DNA of 64,000 bases from JANPCX01 sp050916095 (GTDB lineage: Bacteria > Pseudomonadota > Gammaproteobacteria > Burkholderiales > Burkholderiaceae_C). The stretch is from positions 3,968,001-4,032,000 of the forward strand of contig CP050901.1 of the NCBI GenBank assembly GCA_050916095.1, in the 5' to 3' direction. The translations under genes and the position numbers were made by a program. Positions 16,378 to 25,374 of the stretch are shown here, in pieces (the first letter of the stretch is position 1; each line of letters opens with the position of its first letter). The notes beneath the pieces were generated by a model, which worked only from the letters and a program-made list of their open reading frames with translations, was not told the DNA's origin and did no database searches.

Positions 16378-16923
16378 ATGGATCCCATCGTCATCGCCGC
16401 CCTAAAAAAATGGCCGACCGTGCCCGCTTGCAGCGGATGGTTGGGGCTGGACGCCAGGGGCGACTGGTACATGCGCGACGACCGCACGCAAGCTGCAGGG
16501 CCTTTCCCGCAATCCAAGGGCAGCCGCATCACGCACGACAAGCTGCGCGAGTTCATTCAGCGCAACTACACCTCAGACGAGGCCGGGTGCTGGTACTTTC
16601 AAAACGGCCCGCAGAAAGTCTATGTCGAGCTAGAGGCGGCACCCTGGGTTTGGCGCATCCACGCCAGCAGCACCGCAACCACGCTGCAAAGCCATACCGG
16701 GTTAGCCGCTGAATTGGTGGCGGCCTACACCGACGAAGCCGGGCGCTTGTTTCTGCACACCGACCTCGGATTTGGCTTGGTGCACAGCATGGACATGCAC
16801 CTGGCCATCGCACCCATTGAGTCTGGTGCCTGGAGTGTCCAAGACATGCTGTTTTCGGACATGCCACGCCATTTTGGCTACCAGCGCAGTCCCATCGCGT
16901 TTCAGGCTGAATCTGCCAGGTGA
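16378..16923 (+). CDS. Conserved hypothetical protein (DUF2946-unrelated, function unknown)
   Basis: A 181-residue soluble protein without signal peptide or membrane segment, beginning MDPIVIAALKKWPTVPACSG. It is rich in tryptophan and aromatic residues (WLGLDARGDWYMRDD, GCWYFQNGPQKVYVELE) and has composition typical of a real gene. I recall similar DUF-type proteins in Burkholderiales but cannot name the family with confidence. It converges on the cytochrome c gene with a terminator hairpin between them. Confidence 0.75.
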   Translation: MDPIVIAALKKWPTVPACSGWLGLDARGDWYMRDDRTQAAGPFPQSKGSRITHDKLREFIQRNYTSDEAGCWYFQNGPQKVYVELEAAPWVWRIHASSTATTLQSHTGLAAELVAAYTDEAGRLFLHTDLGFGLVHSMDMHLAIAPIESGAWSVQDMLFSDMPRHFGYQRSPIAFQAESAR

Positions 16924-16930
16924 AGGCGGA

Positions 16931-16954
16931 AAAAAGCCGGCCACAAGGCCGGCT
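16931..16954 (-). terminator. Rho-independent terminator of the cytochrome c gene
   Basis: AGCCGGCC (16935-16942) pairs with GGCCGGCT (16947-16954) around an ACAA loop. On the minus strand the stem is followed directly by a run of T (the A-run at 16930-16935 on the plus strand). It lies 27 bp downstream of the cytochrome c stop codon. Confidence 0.85.
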
Positions 16955-16980
16955 GGTAAACGGGGTCTGGCTCGTCGGCT

Positions 16981-17547
16981 TTATTTAGCTTCGGACGCCG
17001 CTGGTTTGGCGGGCAAAGCCGGCTCGGCAAACTTGGCACCGCTTTGATTCGCCATGTAAACCACGGCACGGGCAATCTCCACGTCGCTGTAGTCACCGCC
17101 ACCTTGTGCGCCCATCGCACCCTTGCCCTTGAGTGCAGCCTGAAGCAGGGCGTCATAACCCTGCGCAAGGCGCGGAGCCCATGCAGCCAAGTCGGCAAGT
17201 TTCGGCGCGCCCGCTGCACCGGATGCATGGCAGGCCACGCACTGGCTGTTGTAGACCTGGTCGCCGGTTTTCATCGCTGCAACATCGGTCGGGTCCTTCA
17301 CACTAACCATGCCCACGGGCTGAATCCGGCGTGCCGTCGCTTCGGCCGTCAACCCATCACTGCCAGCTGCAGGGCGTTTGTCCACGGTCACTTGGGTGAC
17401 GAGCAAGACAATCACCAAAATCGGCACGATGAAGCTGAACAAGACGGCGATGATCACCTGCTTGGGCGTTTTGATGGGACCTTCGTGGGGGCCATCATCG
17501 TGGGGGGCATCGTGTGGGGAACCGCTTTTGGAACGAGAGTCGCTCAT
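16981..17547 (-). CDS. Membrane-anchored c-type cytochrome (c5-like)
   Basis: A 188-residue protein with an acidic, His/Pro-rich N-terminus, one transmembrane anchor (VIIAVLFSFIVPILVIVLLV, about residues 31-50) and a periplasmic cytochrome domain. Heme-binding CVACH lies around residues 103-107, and the distal methionine is probably in GKGAMGAQGGGDYSD, the arrangement of small c5/c553-type cytochromes. The C-terminus is an Ala/Pro-rich tail. It is a stand-alone gene, probably an electron carrier to a terminal oxidase. Confidence 0.9.
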   Translation of the reverse strand: MSDSRSKSGSPHDAPHDDGPHEGPIKTPKQVIIAVLFSFIVPILVIVLLVTQVTVDKRPAAGSDGLTAEATARRIQPVGMVSVKDPTDVAAMKTGDQVYNSQCVACHASGAAGAPKLADLAAWAPRLAQGYDALLQAALKGKGAMGAQGGGDYSDVEIARAVVYMANQSGAKFAEPALPAKPAASEAK

Positions 17548-17656
17548 GAAATCCTCAACCGGGGGCGTGCATTGGTGGTGGTAAGCAGGCGCAGTGACTG
17601 CGCCGGGCGTAACCTGGAATTATAAAGGCCCGTCCAGCTAGAATGCGCGCTGCGCT

Positions 17657-17732
17657 GCGCCCGTAGCTCAATGGATAGAGTACTGCCCTCCGAAGGCAGG
17701 GGTTGCTGGTTCGATCCCAGCCGGGCGCGCCA
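17657..17732 (+). tRNA. tRNA-Arg (anticodon CCG)
   Basis: A complete cloverleaf can be folded. The acceptor stem pairs GCGCCCG (17657-17663) with CGGGCGC (17722-17728), followed by discriminator G and an encoded CCA. The D-arm contains AGCTCAATGGATAGAG. The anticodon stem CTGCC/GGCAG encloses loop CTCCGAA with anticodon CCG at 17690-17692, and the T-arm contains GGTTCGATCC. It reads the CGG arginine codon. Confidence 0.97.
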
Positions 17733-17763
17733 ACGGGGTCTCCCACCCGTTCACACTTGGCGC

Positions 17764-18900
17764 TTAAATAATCGTCAGGTGCTCAGTCCCTGCCGCCAAG
17801 TCGCTGCTGCGCGCACGCTGGCTGTGCAGTTTGATTTGCAAACGTAAATCGTTCACCGAGTCTGCATTGCGTAGTGCGTCCTCGTAGGTGACCATGTGGT
17901 TTTCATAGAGGTCGAAAAGACTTTGGTCAAAAGTCTGCATCCCGAGCTCGCGTGAGCGTTTCATGATTTCTTTGATTTCCGAGACCTCGCCTTTGAAGAT
18001 CAGCTCGGAAATCAAAGGTGTGTTCAGCATGATTTCCACGGCCGCAATTCGGCCTTTGCCCTCTTGACGCGGCAACAGGCGCTGCGACACCAAGGCTTTG
18101 AGGTTCAAGGACAAGTCCATCAACAACTGGGCGCGACGTTCTTCGGGGAAGAAGTTGATGATGCGATCCAGCGCCTGGTTGGCGCTGTTCGCGTGCAGCG
18201 TGGCCATGCACAGGTGGCCGGTTTCAGCAAAGGCCACGGCATGTTCCATGGTTTCGCGGTCGCGGATCTCGCCCATCAGAATGACGTCAGGCGCTTGGCG
18301 CAAAGTGTTTTTCAGGGCCTGTGCCCAACCGTCTGTATCGATACCCACTTCACGCTGCGTGATGATGCAGTTCTTGTGTGGGTGAACAAACTCCACCGGG
18401 TCTTCAATGGTGATGATGTGGCCAAAGCTGTTTTCATTGCGGTGGTCCACCATGGCGGCAAGCGAGGTACTTTTGCCTGAACCGGTAGCACCCACAAAAA
18501 TCACCAAGCCGCGTTTGGCGGAGGCCACGTCTTTCAGGATACGCGGCAAATTCAAACTGTCCACTGTGGGCAAGGTGGCCGGAATGGTCCGCATGACCAA
18601 GCCGACGTTGCCCTGCTGCACGAACGCATTGACACGAAAACGTCCCACACCTTGCGGCGATATGGCGAAGTTGCACTCTTTGGTGCGCTCGAATTCTGCG
18701 GACTGTTTGTCATTCATCACCGCACGCGTCAAGGCCAGGGTGTGCTGACCCGTCAGTGGCTGGGGCGACACCTTGGTCACTTTGCCGTCCACCTTGATGG
18801 CGGGCGGAAAGTCGGCCGTGAGGAAAAGATCGGAGCCGTTGCGCGAGACCATCAAGCGCAGCAAGTCATTGACGAATTTAGATGCCTGGTCGCGTTCCAT
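17764..18900 (-). CDS. pilU: Type IV pilus retraction ATPase PilU
   Basis: A 378-residue PilT/PilU-type secretion ATPase. It carries Walker A GATGSGKST, the Asp-box/Walker B region VILMGEIRDRETMEHAVAFA, and the His box TGHLCMATLHANSANQA. It is distinguished from PilT by FLTADFPPAIKVDGKVTKV and by the longer C-terminus. The ATG at 18898-18900 follows GAGGA; a TTG four codons earlier was rejected. It lies 35 bp after pilT in the same direction, the conserved pilT-pilU order. It acts as accessory motor for pilus retraction and twitching. Confidence 0.96.
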   Translation of the reverse strand: MERDQASKFVNDLLRLMVSRNGSDLFLTADFPPAIKVDGKVTKVSPQPLTGQHTLALTRAVMNDKQSAEFERTKECNFAISPQGVGRFRVNAFVQQGNVGLVMRTIPATLPTVDSLNLPRILKDVASAKRGLVIFVGATGSGKSTSLAAMVDHRNENSFGHIITIEDPVEFVHPHKNCIITQREVGIDTDGWAQALKNTLRQAPDVILMGEIRDRETMEHAVAFAETGHLCMATLHANSANQALDRIINFFPEERRAQLLMDLSLNLKALVSQRLLPRQEGKGRIAAVEIMLNTPLISELIFKGEVSEIKEIMKRSRELGMQTFDQSLFDLYENHMVTYEDALRNADSVNDLRLQIKLHSQRARSSDLAAGTEHLTII

Positions 18901-18935
18901 GGAAGTCCTCAAAGCGGTGGTATTGAGATGGTGAA

Positions 18936-19979
18936 TTAGCCGGGGAAGTTTTCAGGGAACTTGGCTTTGCCGCGTGCCTCTGCCGGAGAAATCACATTGC
19001 GCCGAACGAGTTCCGCCAGGTTTTGATCCAGGGTGAACATGCCCACGTTGTTGCCGGTTTGAATCGCGGAATACATTTGCGCGATTTTGTTTTCGCGGAT
19101 CAGGTTACGCACCGCCGCCGTGCCCAGCATGATCTCATGCGCTGCGACTCGGCCTGAGCCATCTTTGAGTTTGCACAGTGTTTGAGAAATGATGCCGATG
19201 ACGGACTCCGACAACATCGCCCGCACCATTTCTTTTTCTGCGGCGGGAAACACGTCCACCACCCGGTCCACGGTTTTGGCGGCACTTGAAGTGTGCAGCG
19301 TACCGAAAACAAGGTGGCCCGTTTCCGCAGCGGTAAGGGCCAGACGAATGGTTTCCAGGTCACGCAACTCACCGACCAAAATGCAGTCAGGGTCTTCGCG
19401 AAGTGCGGAGCGCAGTGCGTTGGAGAAGCTCAGCGTGTGCGGCCCCACTTCACGCTGGTTGATCAAACATTTTTTGGATTCATGAACAAACTCGATGGGG
19501 TCTTCCACGGTCAAGATGTGGCCATACTCACTTTCGTTCAGGTGGTTCACCATGGCCGCCAGCGTGGTGGATTTGCCCGAGCCCGTGGGCCCTGTCACCA
19601 GCACCAAACCGCGCGGTTTCAGCGACAGCTCAGCGAACACCTTGGGGCAGTTGAGCTGCTCCAGGGTCAAAATCTTGCTGGGAATGGTTCGGAATACCGC
19701 ACCAGAACCCCGGTTTTGATTGAAGGCGTTGACTCGGAAACGCGCCAAGCCTTGAATCTCAAAAGAGAAGTCACATTCCAAGGTTTCCTCGTAGGCTTTG
19801 CGCTGCGAGTCGTTCATGATGTCGTAGACCATGTCGTGCACTGTCTTGTGGTCCAGCGAATCGACGTTGATGCGACGCACGTCTCCGTGCACACGAATCA
19901 TGGGAGGCAGGCCAGCCGACAAATGCAAGTCGGAGGCTTTGTTCTTGACAGAAAACGCCAGCAGTTGGGTAATGTCCAT
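18936..19979 (-). CDS. pilT: Type IV pilus retraction ATPase PilT
   Basis: A 347-residue hexameric ATPase that drives pilus depolymerisation. The start MDITQLLAFSVKNKASDLHL is the canonical PilT N-terminus, so the ATG at 19977-19979 is used rather than an upstream one. Walker A GPTGSGKST, Asp-box and Walker B DCILVGELRDLETIRLALTA, His box TGHLVFGTLHTSSA and the PilT-type AIRNLIRE-like segment (AVRNLIRENKIAQM) are present. It is divergent from yggS across 68 bp and co-directional with pilU. Confidence 0.97.
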   Translation of the reverse strand: MDITQLLAFSVKNKASDLHLSAGLPPMIRVHGDVRRINVDSLDHKTVHDMVYDIMNDSQRKAYEETLECDFSFEIQGLARFRVNAFNQNRGSGAVFRTIPSKILTLEQLNCPKVFAELSLKPRGLVLVTGPTGSGKSTTLAAMVNHLNESEYGHILTVEDPIEFVHESKKCLINQREVGPHTLSFSNALRSALREDPDCILVGELRDLETIRLALTAAETGHLVFGTLHTSSAAKTVDRVVDVFPAAEKEMVRAMLSESVIGIISQTLCKLKDGSGRVAAHEIMLGTAAVRNLIRENKIAQMYSAIQTGNNVGMFTLDQNLAELVRRNVISPAEARGKAKFPENFPG

Positions 19980-20047
19980 GGAGGTTGCGGTGAGGTTGTT
20001 GGAGCCGCCAAACAAGGCGGCGCGTGCGCCCATATAGTCAATGCATT

Positions 20048-20731
20048 ATGGCGACGATACAGAACAACTTACAACAAGTGAGGACCCGGATGAGGCTGGC
20101 CTGTGCGGCCGCGCAACGGCCTTTGAACCGCGTGAACTTGTTGTGCGTGAGCAAAACCTACGGCCCACAGGCGGTACGCGAGGCCTTCAACGCCGGTGAA
20201 CGCTGCTTTGGTGAGAACTATGTGCAGGAAGGTTTGGACAAAATTACCGCCTTGGCGGATGTGCGCGATTCGCTGGAATGGCACTTGATTGGCCCCTTGC
20301 AAAGCAACAAAACCCGCGCGGTTGCCGAGCACTTTGACTGGGTGCACAGCATCGACAGCCTGAAGTTGGCAGGGCGTTTGTCGGCTCAGCGCCCACCATC
20401 GCTGCGACCGCTGAATGTTTGCTTGCAAATCAACACCAGCAACGAGGCCAGCAAAAGTGGGGTCGCACCTGCCAACACGGCGGCACTCGCGCAAGCAGTC
20501 AACGCCCTGCCTCATCTGCGCTTGCGTGGATTGATGGCAATTCCTGAAGCCACCGCTGATGTGGGTGAACAGCGCCAGGCCCATCGCCGACTTCGTGAAT
20601 TGCTGCTTTCCCTCAACATGCCCGAATTGGACACGCTGTCTATGGGCATGAGCCAAGACTTAGAGGCCGCCATCGCTGAAGGCGCCACCTGGGTCCGCGT
20701 GGGCAGCGCCATCTTTGGTGAGCGACGGTAA
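20048..20731 (+). CDS. yggS: YggS/PLPBP-family pyridoxal phosphate homeostasis protein
   Basis: A 227-residue PLP-binding protein of the YggS family (fold III, alanine-racemase-like barrel without racemase activity). The PLP lysine lies in LLCVSKTYGPQAVREAF; GERCFGENYVQE, WHLIGPLQSNKTR and the C-terminal TLSMGMSQDLEAAIAEGATW are diagnostic. The family buffers free PLP and affects amino-acid homeostasis. Its position divergent from pilT is conserved in many proteobacteria. Confidence 0.95.
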   Translation: MATIQNNLQQVRTRMRLACAAAQRPLNRVNLLCVSKTYGPQAVREAFNAGERCFGENYVQEGLDKITALADVRDSLEWHLIGPLQSNKTRAVAEHFDWVHSIDSLKLAGRLSAQRPPSLRPLNVCLQINTSNEASKSGVAPANTAALAQAVNALPHLRLRGLMAIPEATADVGEQRQAHRRLRELLLSLNMPELDTLSMGMSQDLEAAIAEGATWVRVGSAIFGERR

Positions 20732-20753
20732 CTGGTGTGCCGTTGCACACCAG
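20732..20753. terminator. Hairpin between convergent yggS and the Lrp gene
   Basis: CTGGTGTGC (20732-20740) pairs perfectly with GCACACCAG (20745-20753) around a CGTT loop, beginning directly after the yggS stop codon. No strong T-run follows on either strand, so it may be a weak or Rho-assisted bidirectional terminator. Confidence 0.5.
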
Positions 20754-20758
20754 GAGAA

Positions 20759-21238
20759 TTACACCGCCAGGTGTGTGCTGTTTTTCACCTCTTCCATCAC
20801 CGCATAGGTGTGGGTCTCGCGCACACCCGGCAGCGCCCACACCACGGAGCCGATCAGCTCGCGGTAGGCGCGCATATCGGCCACCCGGGTTTTGATCAGG
20901 TAGTCAAAACCGCCCGCCACCAAGTGGCATTCCAAGATTTCCGGTCGCGCCTGAACTGCGGCCTTAAAAGCGTTCATCACATCGGGCGTGGTGCGATCCA
21001 AAACCACTTCAATGAACACCATCATGCCCGCACCCAATTTGTCAGGGTTCAAGCGCGCCTCGTAACCCAGGATGTAGCCGTCTCGCGTGAGGCGTTTCAC
21101 ACGCTCCAGCACAGCAGTGGGCGACAGGTGAACTTCACCCGCCAGTTTGAGATTGGAGATGCGCCCGTCGTGCTGTAGGACACGCAAAATTTTTGCATCG
21201 ATGCGGTCAATGCCCGCCTGTGGTTCTTCGTCGGCCAT
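20759..21238 (-). CDS. Lrp/AsnC-family regulator, probable control of putA
   Basis: A 159-residue Lrp-type regulator. The N-terminal helix-turn-helix is IDRIDAKILRVLQHDGRISN, then LKLAGEVHLSPTAVLERVKRL. The C-terminal RAM ligand domain includes LVAGGFDYLIKTRVADMRAY. It is divergent from putA. In several proteobacteria an Lrp-like protein (PutR/BkdR type) activates putA in response to proline, which fits because the PutA here lacks a DNA-binding domain of its own. The assignment to putA is from context. Confidence 0.92.
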   Translation of the reverse strand: MADEEPQAGIDRIDAKILRVLQHDGRISNLKLAGEVHLSPTAVLERVKRLTRDGYILGYEARLNPDKLGAGMMVFIEVVLDRTTPDVMNAFKAAVQARPEILECHLVAGGFDYLIKTRVADMRAYRELIGSVVWALPGVRETHTYAVMEEVKNSTHLAV

Positions 21239-21332
21239 GATGGATGTTCGTTTGAAAAATCAACCGTATTCAGGTAAATATTCTATTGATTTAACAATAT
21301 CCTAGATGGAAATTCTATACAGGAATGCCCCA

Positions 21333-24300
21333 ATGTTGAACTCAACAACCGTTTCCACACCCGCATCCAGCCCGGCACGGCTTGCGCCACCCTGCCGAGA
21401 CGAAAACGCAGTTGTGGCGGAACTCCTGGCGTCGCTGAAGCCTGCCCTGCCCTGGCCGCCGGTGCTGTCGCGTGCACGGCCGTGGGTGCAAGCAGTACGT
21501 GACAACCCAGCCCCTTTTTGGGCCATGGAGTCCTTGCTGCGTGAGTACCCCATCAGCAGCGCCGAAGGTTTGGCCTTGATGCGTTTGGCCGAAGCCTTGT
21601 TGCGTGTGCCGGACACCGCCACCGCCATCGCCCTGACTGCGGACCAGCTCGGTCGCGCCCAGTTCGACGGCAGCCAGAGCAGCGGCACGGGCCCGCACAA
21701 ATTGCTCGCCAGTTTGTCGGCAAACGCGATCGCGCTGTCCAAAAAATTCTTGCCCGACACGCCGAACACGCAAGCGCCGGGTTTGTTCCAGCGTTTGGGC
21801 TCGCAAACCGTGGTGGCCGCCACCGTCCGCGCCATTGAGCTCATGGGTCGCCAATTCGTCTTGGGCCGCGACATGGATGAGGCCTTGCGAGAAGCGGCTA
21901 CCGCGCGAAAAAAGCAACATGGTTTGTGTTTCAGCTATGACATGCTGGGCGAAGGTGCCCGCACCGAGGCCGATGCAGTTCGGTATTTGGCGGCCTACAG
22001 GGGGGCGATTGAAGCGATAGCTGGTGGCCAAAATGGGGGCGGCCCTCAGCACAGCGATGGCATCTCCATCAAACTCAGCGCCCTGTTCACGCGTTATGAA
22101 GAAGCGCAATCCGAACGGGTATTTTCGGACTTGCTGCCGCGCGTTTGGTCGCTCATCGAAGTGGCAGCCAAGGCCAACATCAACCTGACCATCGACGCAG
22201 AAGAAAGCGATCGTTTGGAGTTGTCGCTGGACGTTTTTGAGCGTTTGGCTCAGCAGGTAGTCCAACACTTTCCGCAGTGGAGTGGTTTTGGTTTGGCCGT
22301 TCAGGCCTACCAAACCCGGGCGCTGGGGGTGATTCACGAAGTAGCGCGCATCGGCAAGCAGCATGGCTTGGGCTTGATGGTTCGGCTGGTCAAGGGTGCC
22401 TACTGGGATGGCGAAATCAAACGCGCCCAAGAGTTGGGGCTGCAGGGTTATCCGGTCTACACCCATAAACACCACACCGACATATCTTATTTGGCCTGCG
22501 CCCAGGCCTTGCTCGCCTACGCGCCGAAAAAAGGCGCGCCCATCGCTGCCGGCAACATCTATCCCCAGTTCGCCACCCACAACGCCGCCACGATTGCAGC
22601 GGTGCTGAACCTCGCCGATGCACAGGGTGCGGCGTTCGAGATGCAGCGCCTGCACGGCATGGGTGAAGGTGTTTACCGCGAGGTGATGCGTGACGTGAGC
22701 GTGCCCGTTCGCGTGTACGCCCCCGTGGGCCAGCACAGAGACTTGCTGGCCTACCTGGTGCGGCGTTTGCTGGAAAACGGTGCCAACTCGTCGTTTGTGC
22801 ACCAGCTCTCCGATGAGGCCGTGGACATCGATGTGTTGTTGGCCAGCCCGCTGCAAGCCAGCAGCGATGCAGGTGTGCCGCTGCCATTGGCCATGTTTGC
22901 CGACAGGCGCAATGCGGCAGGCGTTGATTTGACCAATTTACATGAACGCCTGCCCTTGGAAGCTGCAGTGACGCAAACGGTGGTCGCAGAGGTCCCTGTA
23001 TCCACCATCGATCAAGTCCATGCGGCCATGCAGATGTTGTCGGTGGGATTTAGTTCCTGGAATACGACCGCTGTTTCCCACCGTGCAGCCATCTTGCACC
23101 GCGCAGCCGATTTGCTCGAAACTCGGATGCCCGAGTTCTGCGGATTGCTGGTCAAAGAGGCCCATAAAACCATGGGGGACTGTGTGGCCGAGGTGCGCGA
23201 GGCCGTGGACTTTTTCCGCTACTACGCGGTTCAAGCCGAAGCCTTGAAGAACGACTTTCCCGCACCCGGCCCGCAAGGCTTGGGCGTATTCGTTTGCATC
23301 AGCCCCTGGAATTTTCCTTTGGCGATTTTTGCGGGGCAAGTGGCGGCCGCTTTGGTCACCGGTAACACCGTGGCCGCCAAACCTGCCGAACAAACACCCC
23401 ACGTAGCTGAACGTTTGGTGGCCTTGCTGCATGAAGCAGGCCTGCCCCGAGATGCCCTCGTGATGTTGCACGGCCCCGGCGAAACCATAGGCGCGACACT
23501 GGTGGCCCACCCCAGCACAGCGGGTGTTTGTTTCACCGGCTCCACTGCAGTGGCGCACATCATCAACCGCAGCTTGGCGGCACGAATGAGCGCAACGCCG
23601 CCGGTCTTGATCGCAGAGACTGGCGGCATCAACGCCATGGTCATGGACAGCAGCGCCCTGCCCGAACAGGTGGTCGATGCCGTGGTGCAAAGCGCATTTC
23701 GCTCGGCCGGTCAGCGCTGTTCGGCGCTGCGCTTGTTGTGTGTGCACGAAGGGGTGGCCGATGCAGTGATCGACATGGTTCGTGGTGCACTGCTGGAGTT
23801 GAACGTGGGTGATCCAGCGCTCTTCGCCACCGATGTGGGCCCGGTGATTGACGATGAAGCCTTCAACGGCATTCGTGCCCACATCGCCCGCCTGCGCAAA
23901 GAAGCGCGTTGGCTGGGCGAGGCACCCGTCACGGCGAATACACCGCGATTGATTGCGCCAATTGCTTTTGAGCTTGATCACATCAGCGACATGCGCCAAG
24001 AAATTTTCGGGCCCGTATTGCACGTGGTGCGCTGGTCGGGAGAGCCCGAGGCGGTCATCGAACAAATCAACGCTTTGGGTTATGGGCTGACCTTGGGAAT
24101 TCAAACCCGCATCGACAGTCGCGCCTTGCAACTGGCCGCCCAAGCGCGTGTGGGTAACGTTTACATCAACCGCAACATGATTGGCGCGGTGGTGGGGGTG
24201 CAACCTTTCGGTGGTGAGGGCTTGAGCGGTACCGGGCCGAAGGCGGGCGGGCCGCATTACCTCTATCGTTTTTGTGCAGATGGCGCACAGACCACCAGCG

Positions 24301-25046
24301 TCGCAGGCTCTGCCGTGACTGGGACCGATTCCAAAGTGATGCCCCAACCGGCCATCGCCGACTTGATGCAGTCATTGCACCAAGGTCACTTGCACTGGAG
24401 CGGACAAACCGTTGCGACCCGTGTCGCCCTGTTGGAGCGCGCTGGGGCCCTACTCTCGCCTGTACTGCACCAACAAGCCATCGCTGACTGGACATGCTTG
24501 GCACAACAAGCACAACGTCGTTTGTCGGTTCACCCCTTGCCCGGCCCCACGGGCGAGAAAAACGAGTTGCACCTGCACGGACGCGGGCTCTTCGCCATCG
24601 TGGCGACGGCCAACGCCAATCCACGCACGCTCGCGCAGCAACTGGCCGCCGCCTTGATCGCTGGCAATACTGTGGTGTGGGTCGGGCCACAGCAGGCAGA
24701 TGTCCAAGCATGGATGGCGTCTTTGCACCAAGCGGGTTTGCCGACCACGGCCTTGGCCGCGTTGCCTGGCGACTCCGGTCAGCTTGAAGCGGTATTGGGC
24801 AACGCTGAACTGGCCGGTGTAGCTTTAGATGACGCCGCTGATGTGGGGAAACTCAGCCGCCAACTTGCAGCAAGAACGGGTGCCATCTTGCCTTTGGTGA
24901 GCGGCGGGGTGACTCAAGACAAGCACACGGGCTCAGCGCTGGGACGTTTGTTGTTGCGGTTTGTGGCTGAACAAACGGTGACGGTCAACACCGCTGCTGC
25001 TGGGGGCAACGTCGAGTTGCTGGCGCGTGCGGCGACTGCCGGGTAG
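21333..25046 (+). CDS. putA: Bifunctional proline dehydrogenase / P5C dehydrogenase PutA
   Basis: A 1237-residue PutA converting proline to glutamate. The FAD-dependent proline dehydrogenase barrel occupies about residues 190-500 (MVRLVKGAYWDGEIKRAQ, YPVYTHKHHTDISYL). The P5C aldehyde dehydrogenase follows at about 580-1010, with CISPWNFPLAIF, catalytic Glu region IAETGGINAM and catalytic Cys in RSAGQRCSALR. About 220 further C-terminal residues resemble a second ALDH-like fold, as in long PutA types. No ribbon-helix-helix domain precedes the alpha-domain, so this PutA should not repress its own gene. The ATG at 21333 has AGGA 8 nt upstream; an ATG at 21306 is possible. Confidence 0.95.
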   Translation: MLNSTTVSTPASSPARLAPPCRDENAVVAELLASLKPALPWPPVLSRARPWVQAVRDNPAPFWAMESLLREYPISSAEGLALMRLAEALLRVPDTATAIALTADQLGRAQFDGSQSSGTGPHKLLASLSANAIALSKKFLPDTPNTQAPGLFQRLGSQTVVAATVRAIELMGRQFVLGRDMDEALREAATARKKQHGLCFSYDMLGEGARTEADAVRYLAAYRGAIEAIAGGQNGGGPQHSDGISIKLSALFTRYEEAQSERVFSDLLPRVWSLIEVAAKANINLTIDAEESDRLELSLDVFERLAQQVVQHFPQWSGFGLAVQAYQTRALGVIHEVARIGKQHGLGLMVRLVKGAYWDGEIKRAQELGLQGYPVYTHKHHTDISYLACAQALLAYAPKKGAPIAAGNIYPQFATHNAATIAAVLNLADAQGAAFEMQRLHGMGEGVYREVMRDVSVPVRVYAPVGQHRDLLAYLVRRLLENGANSSFVHQLSDEAVDIDVLLASPLQASSDAGVPLPLAMFADRRNAAGVDLTNLHERLPLEAAVTQTVVAEVPVSTIDQVHAAMQMLSVGFSSWNTTAVSHRAAILHRAADLLETRMPEFCGLLVKEAHKTMGDCVAEVREAVDFFRYYAVQAEALKNDFPAPGPQGLGVFVCISPWNFPLAIFAGQVAAALVTGNTVAAKPAEQTPHVAERLVALLHEAGLPRDALVMLHGPGETIGATLVAHPSTAGVCFTGSTAVAHIINRSLAARMSATPPVLIAETGGINAMVMDSSALPEQVVDAVVQSAFRSAGQRCSALRLLCVHEGVADAVIDMVRGALLELNVGDPALFATDVGPVIDDEAFNGIRAHIARLRKEARWLGEAPVTANTPRLIAPIAFELDHISDMRQEIFGPVLHVVRWSGEPEAVIEQINALGYGLTLGIQTRIDSRALQLAAQARVGNVYINRNMIGAVVGVQPFGGEGLSGTGPKAGGPHYLYRFCADGAQTTSVAGSAVTGTDSKVMPQPAIADLMQSLHQGHLHWSGQTVATRVALLERAGALLSPVLHQQAIADWTCLAQQAQRRLSVHPLPGPTGEKNELHLHGRGLFAIVATANANPRTLAQQLAAALIAGNTVVWVGPQQADVQAWMASLHQAGLPTTALAALPGDSGQLEAVLGNAELAGVALDDAADVGKLSRQLAARTGAILPLVSGGVTQDKHTGSALGRLLLRFVAEQTVTVNTAAAGGNVELLARAATAG

Positions 25047-25374
25047 TGAAAATCACGGCTGGACTGCGGTTTTCACGACTGCGGTAGCGATGGGCGGTCC
25101 AGCCGCTTTGCAGCTAGGATGCCGCCCGCACGATGGTCGCCGCAGCAAGCCATTGGTCTCGCCCATCCGGGCTGTTCCGGGGTTCAATGCATCTCCCATT
25201 GGGGGCTGGCTTGCTTGGGGTTGTCAGGTTGCAAAGCGTCGGATGCCAGGGCCCAGAGGTGCTGCAAAGGCCGGTTGATGCCGTCAACACGCAAGGCGTC
25301 ATCGGACTCGTCAAAAACCACGACACACAGCCGTCTGGCCAGCACCAGCAGCGTGATTGCAGTCCAGCTGAGCT
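25047..25374. other. Gap between putA and the YebC-family gene
   Basis: These 328 bp separate two convergent genes. Apart from a possible small minus-strand frame at 25184-25345, no gene is recognised. The beginning contains the near-repeat CTGCGGTTTTCACGACTGCGG. No strong terminator is evident. Confidence 0.4.
25184..25345 (-). CDS. Possible small protein downstream of the YebC gene
   Basis: A GTG-initiated frame of 53 codons directly downstream of the YebC-family gene reads VLARRLCVVVFDESDDALRV, then DGINRPLQHLWALASDALQP and a short tail ending WEMH. The frame stays open upstream into the yebC 3' end without a better start, so it could also be the remnant of a longer gene. Residue composition looks protein-like, but no family is recognised and no ribosome site is obvious. 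Confidence 0.3.
   Translation of the reverse strand: MLARRLCVVVFDESDDALRVDGINRPLQHLWALASDALQPDNPKQASPQWEMH

Noticed and set aside
17555..17746. Minus-strand ORF containing GAPGWDRTSNPCLRRAVLYP
   Set aside because: It is the antisense reading of the tRNA-Arg gene, a common false annotation.
21285..21320. Sigma-70 promoter close to putA
   Set aside because: TTAACA and TATACA are present but the spacing is too long and the start would fall near the chosen ATG.
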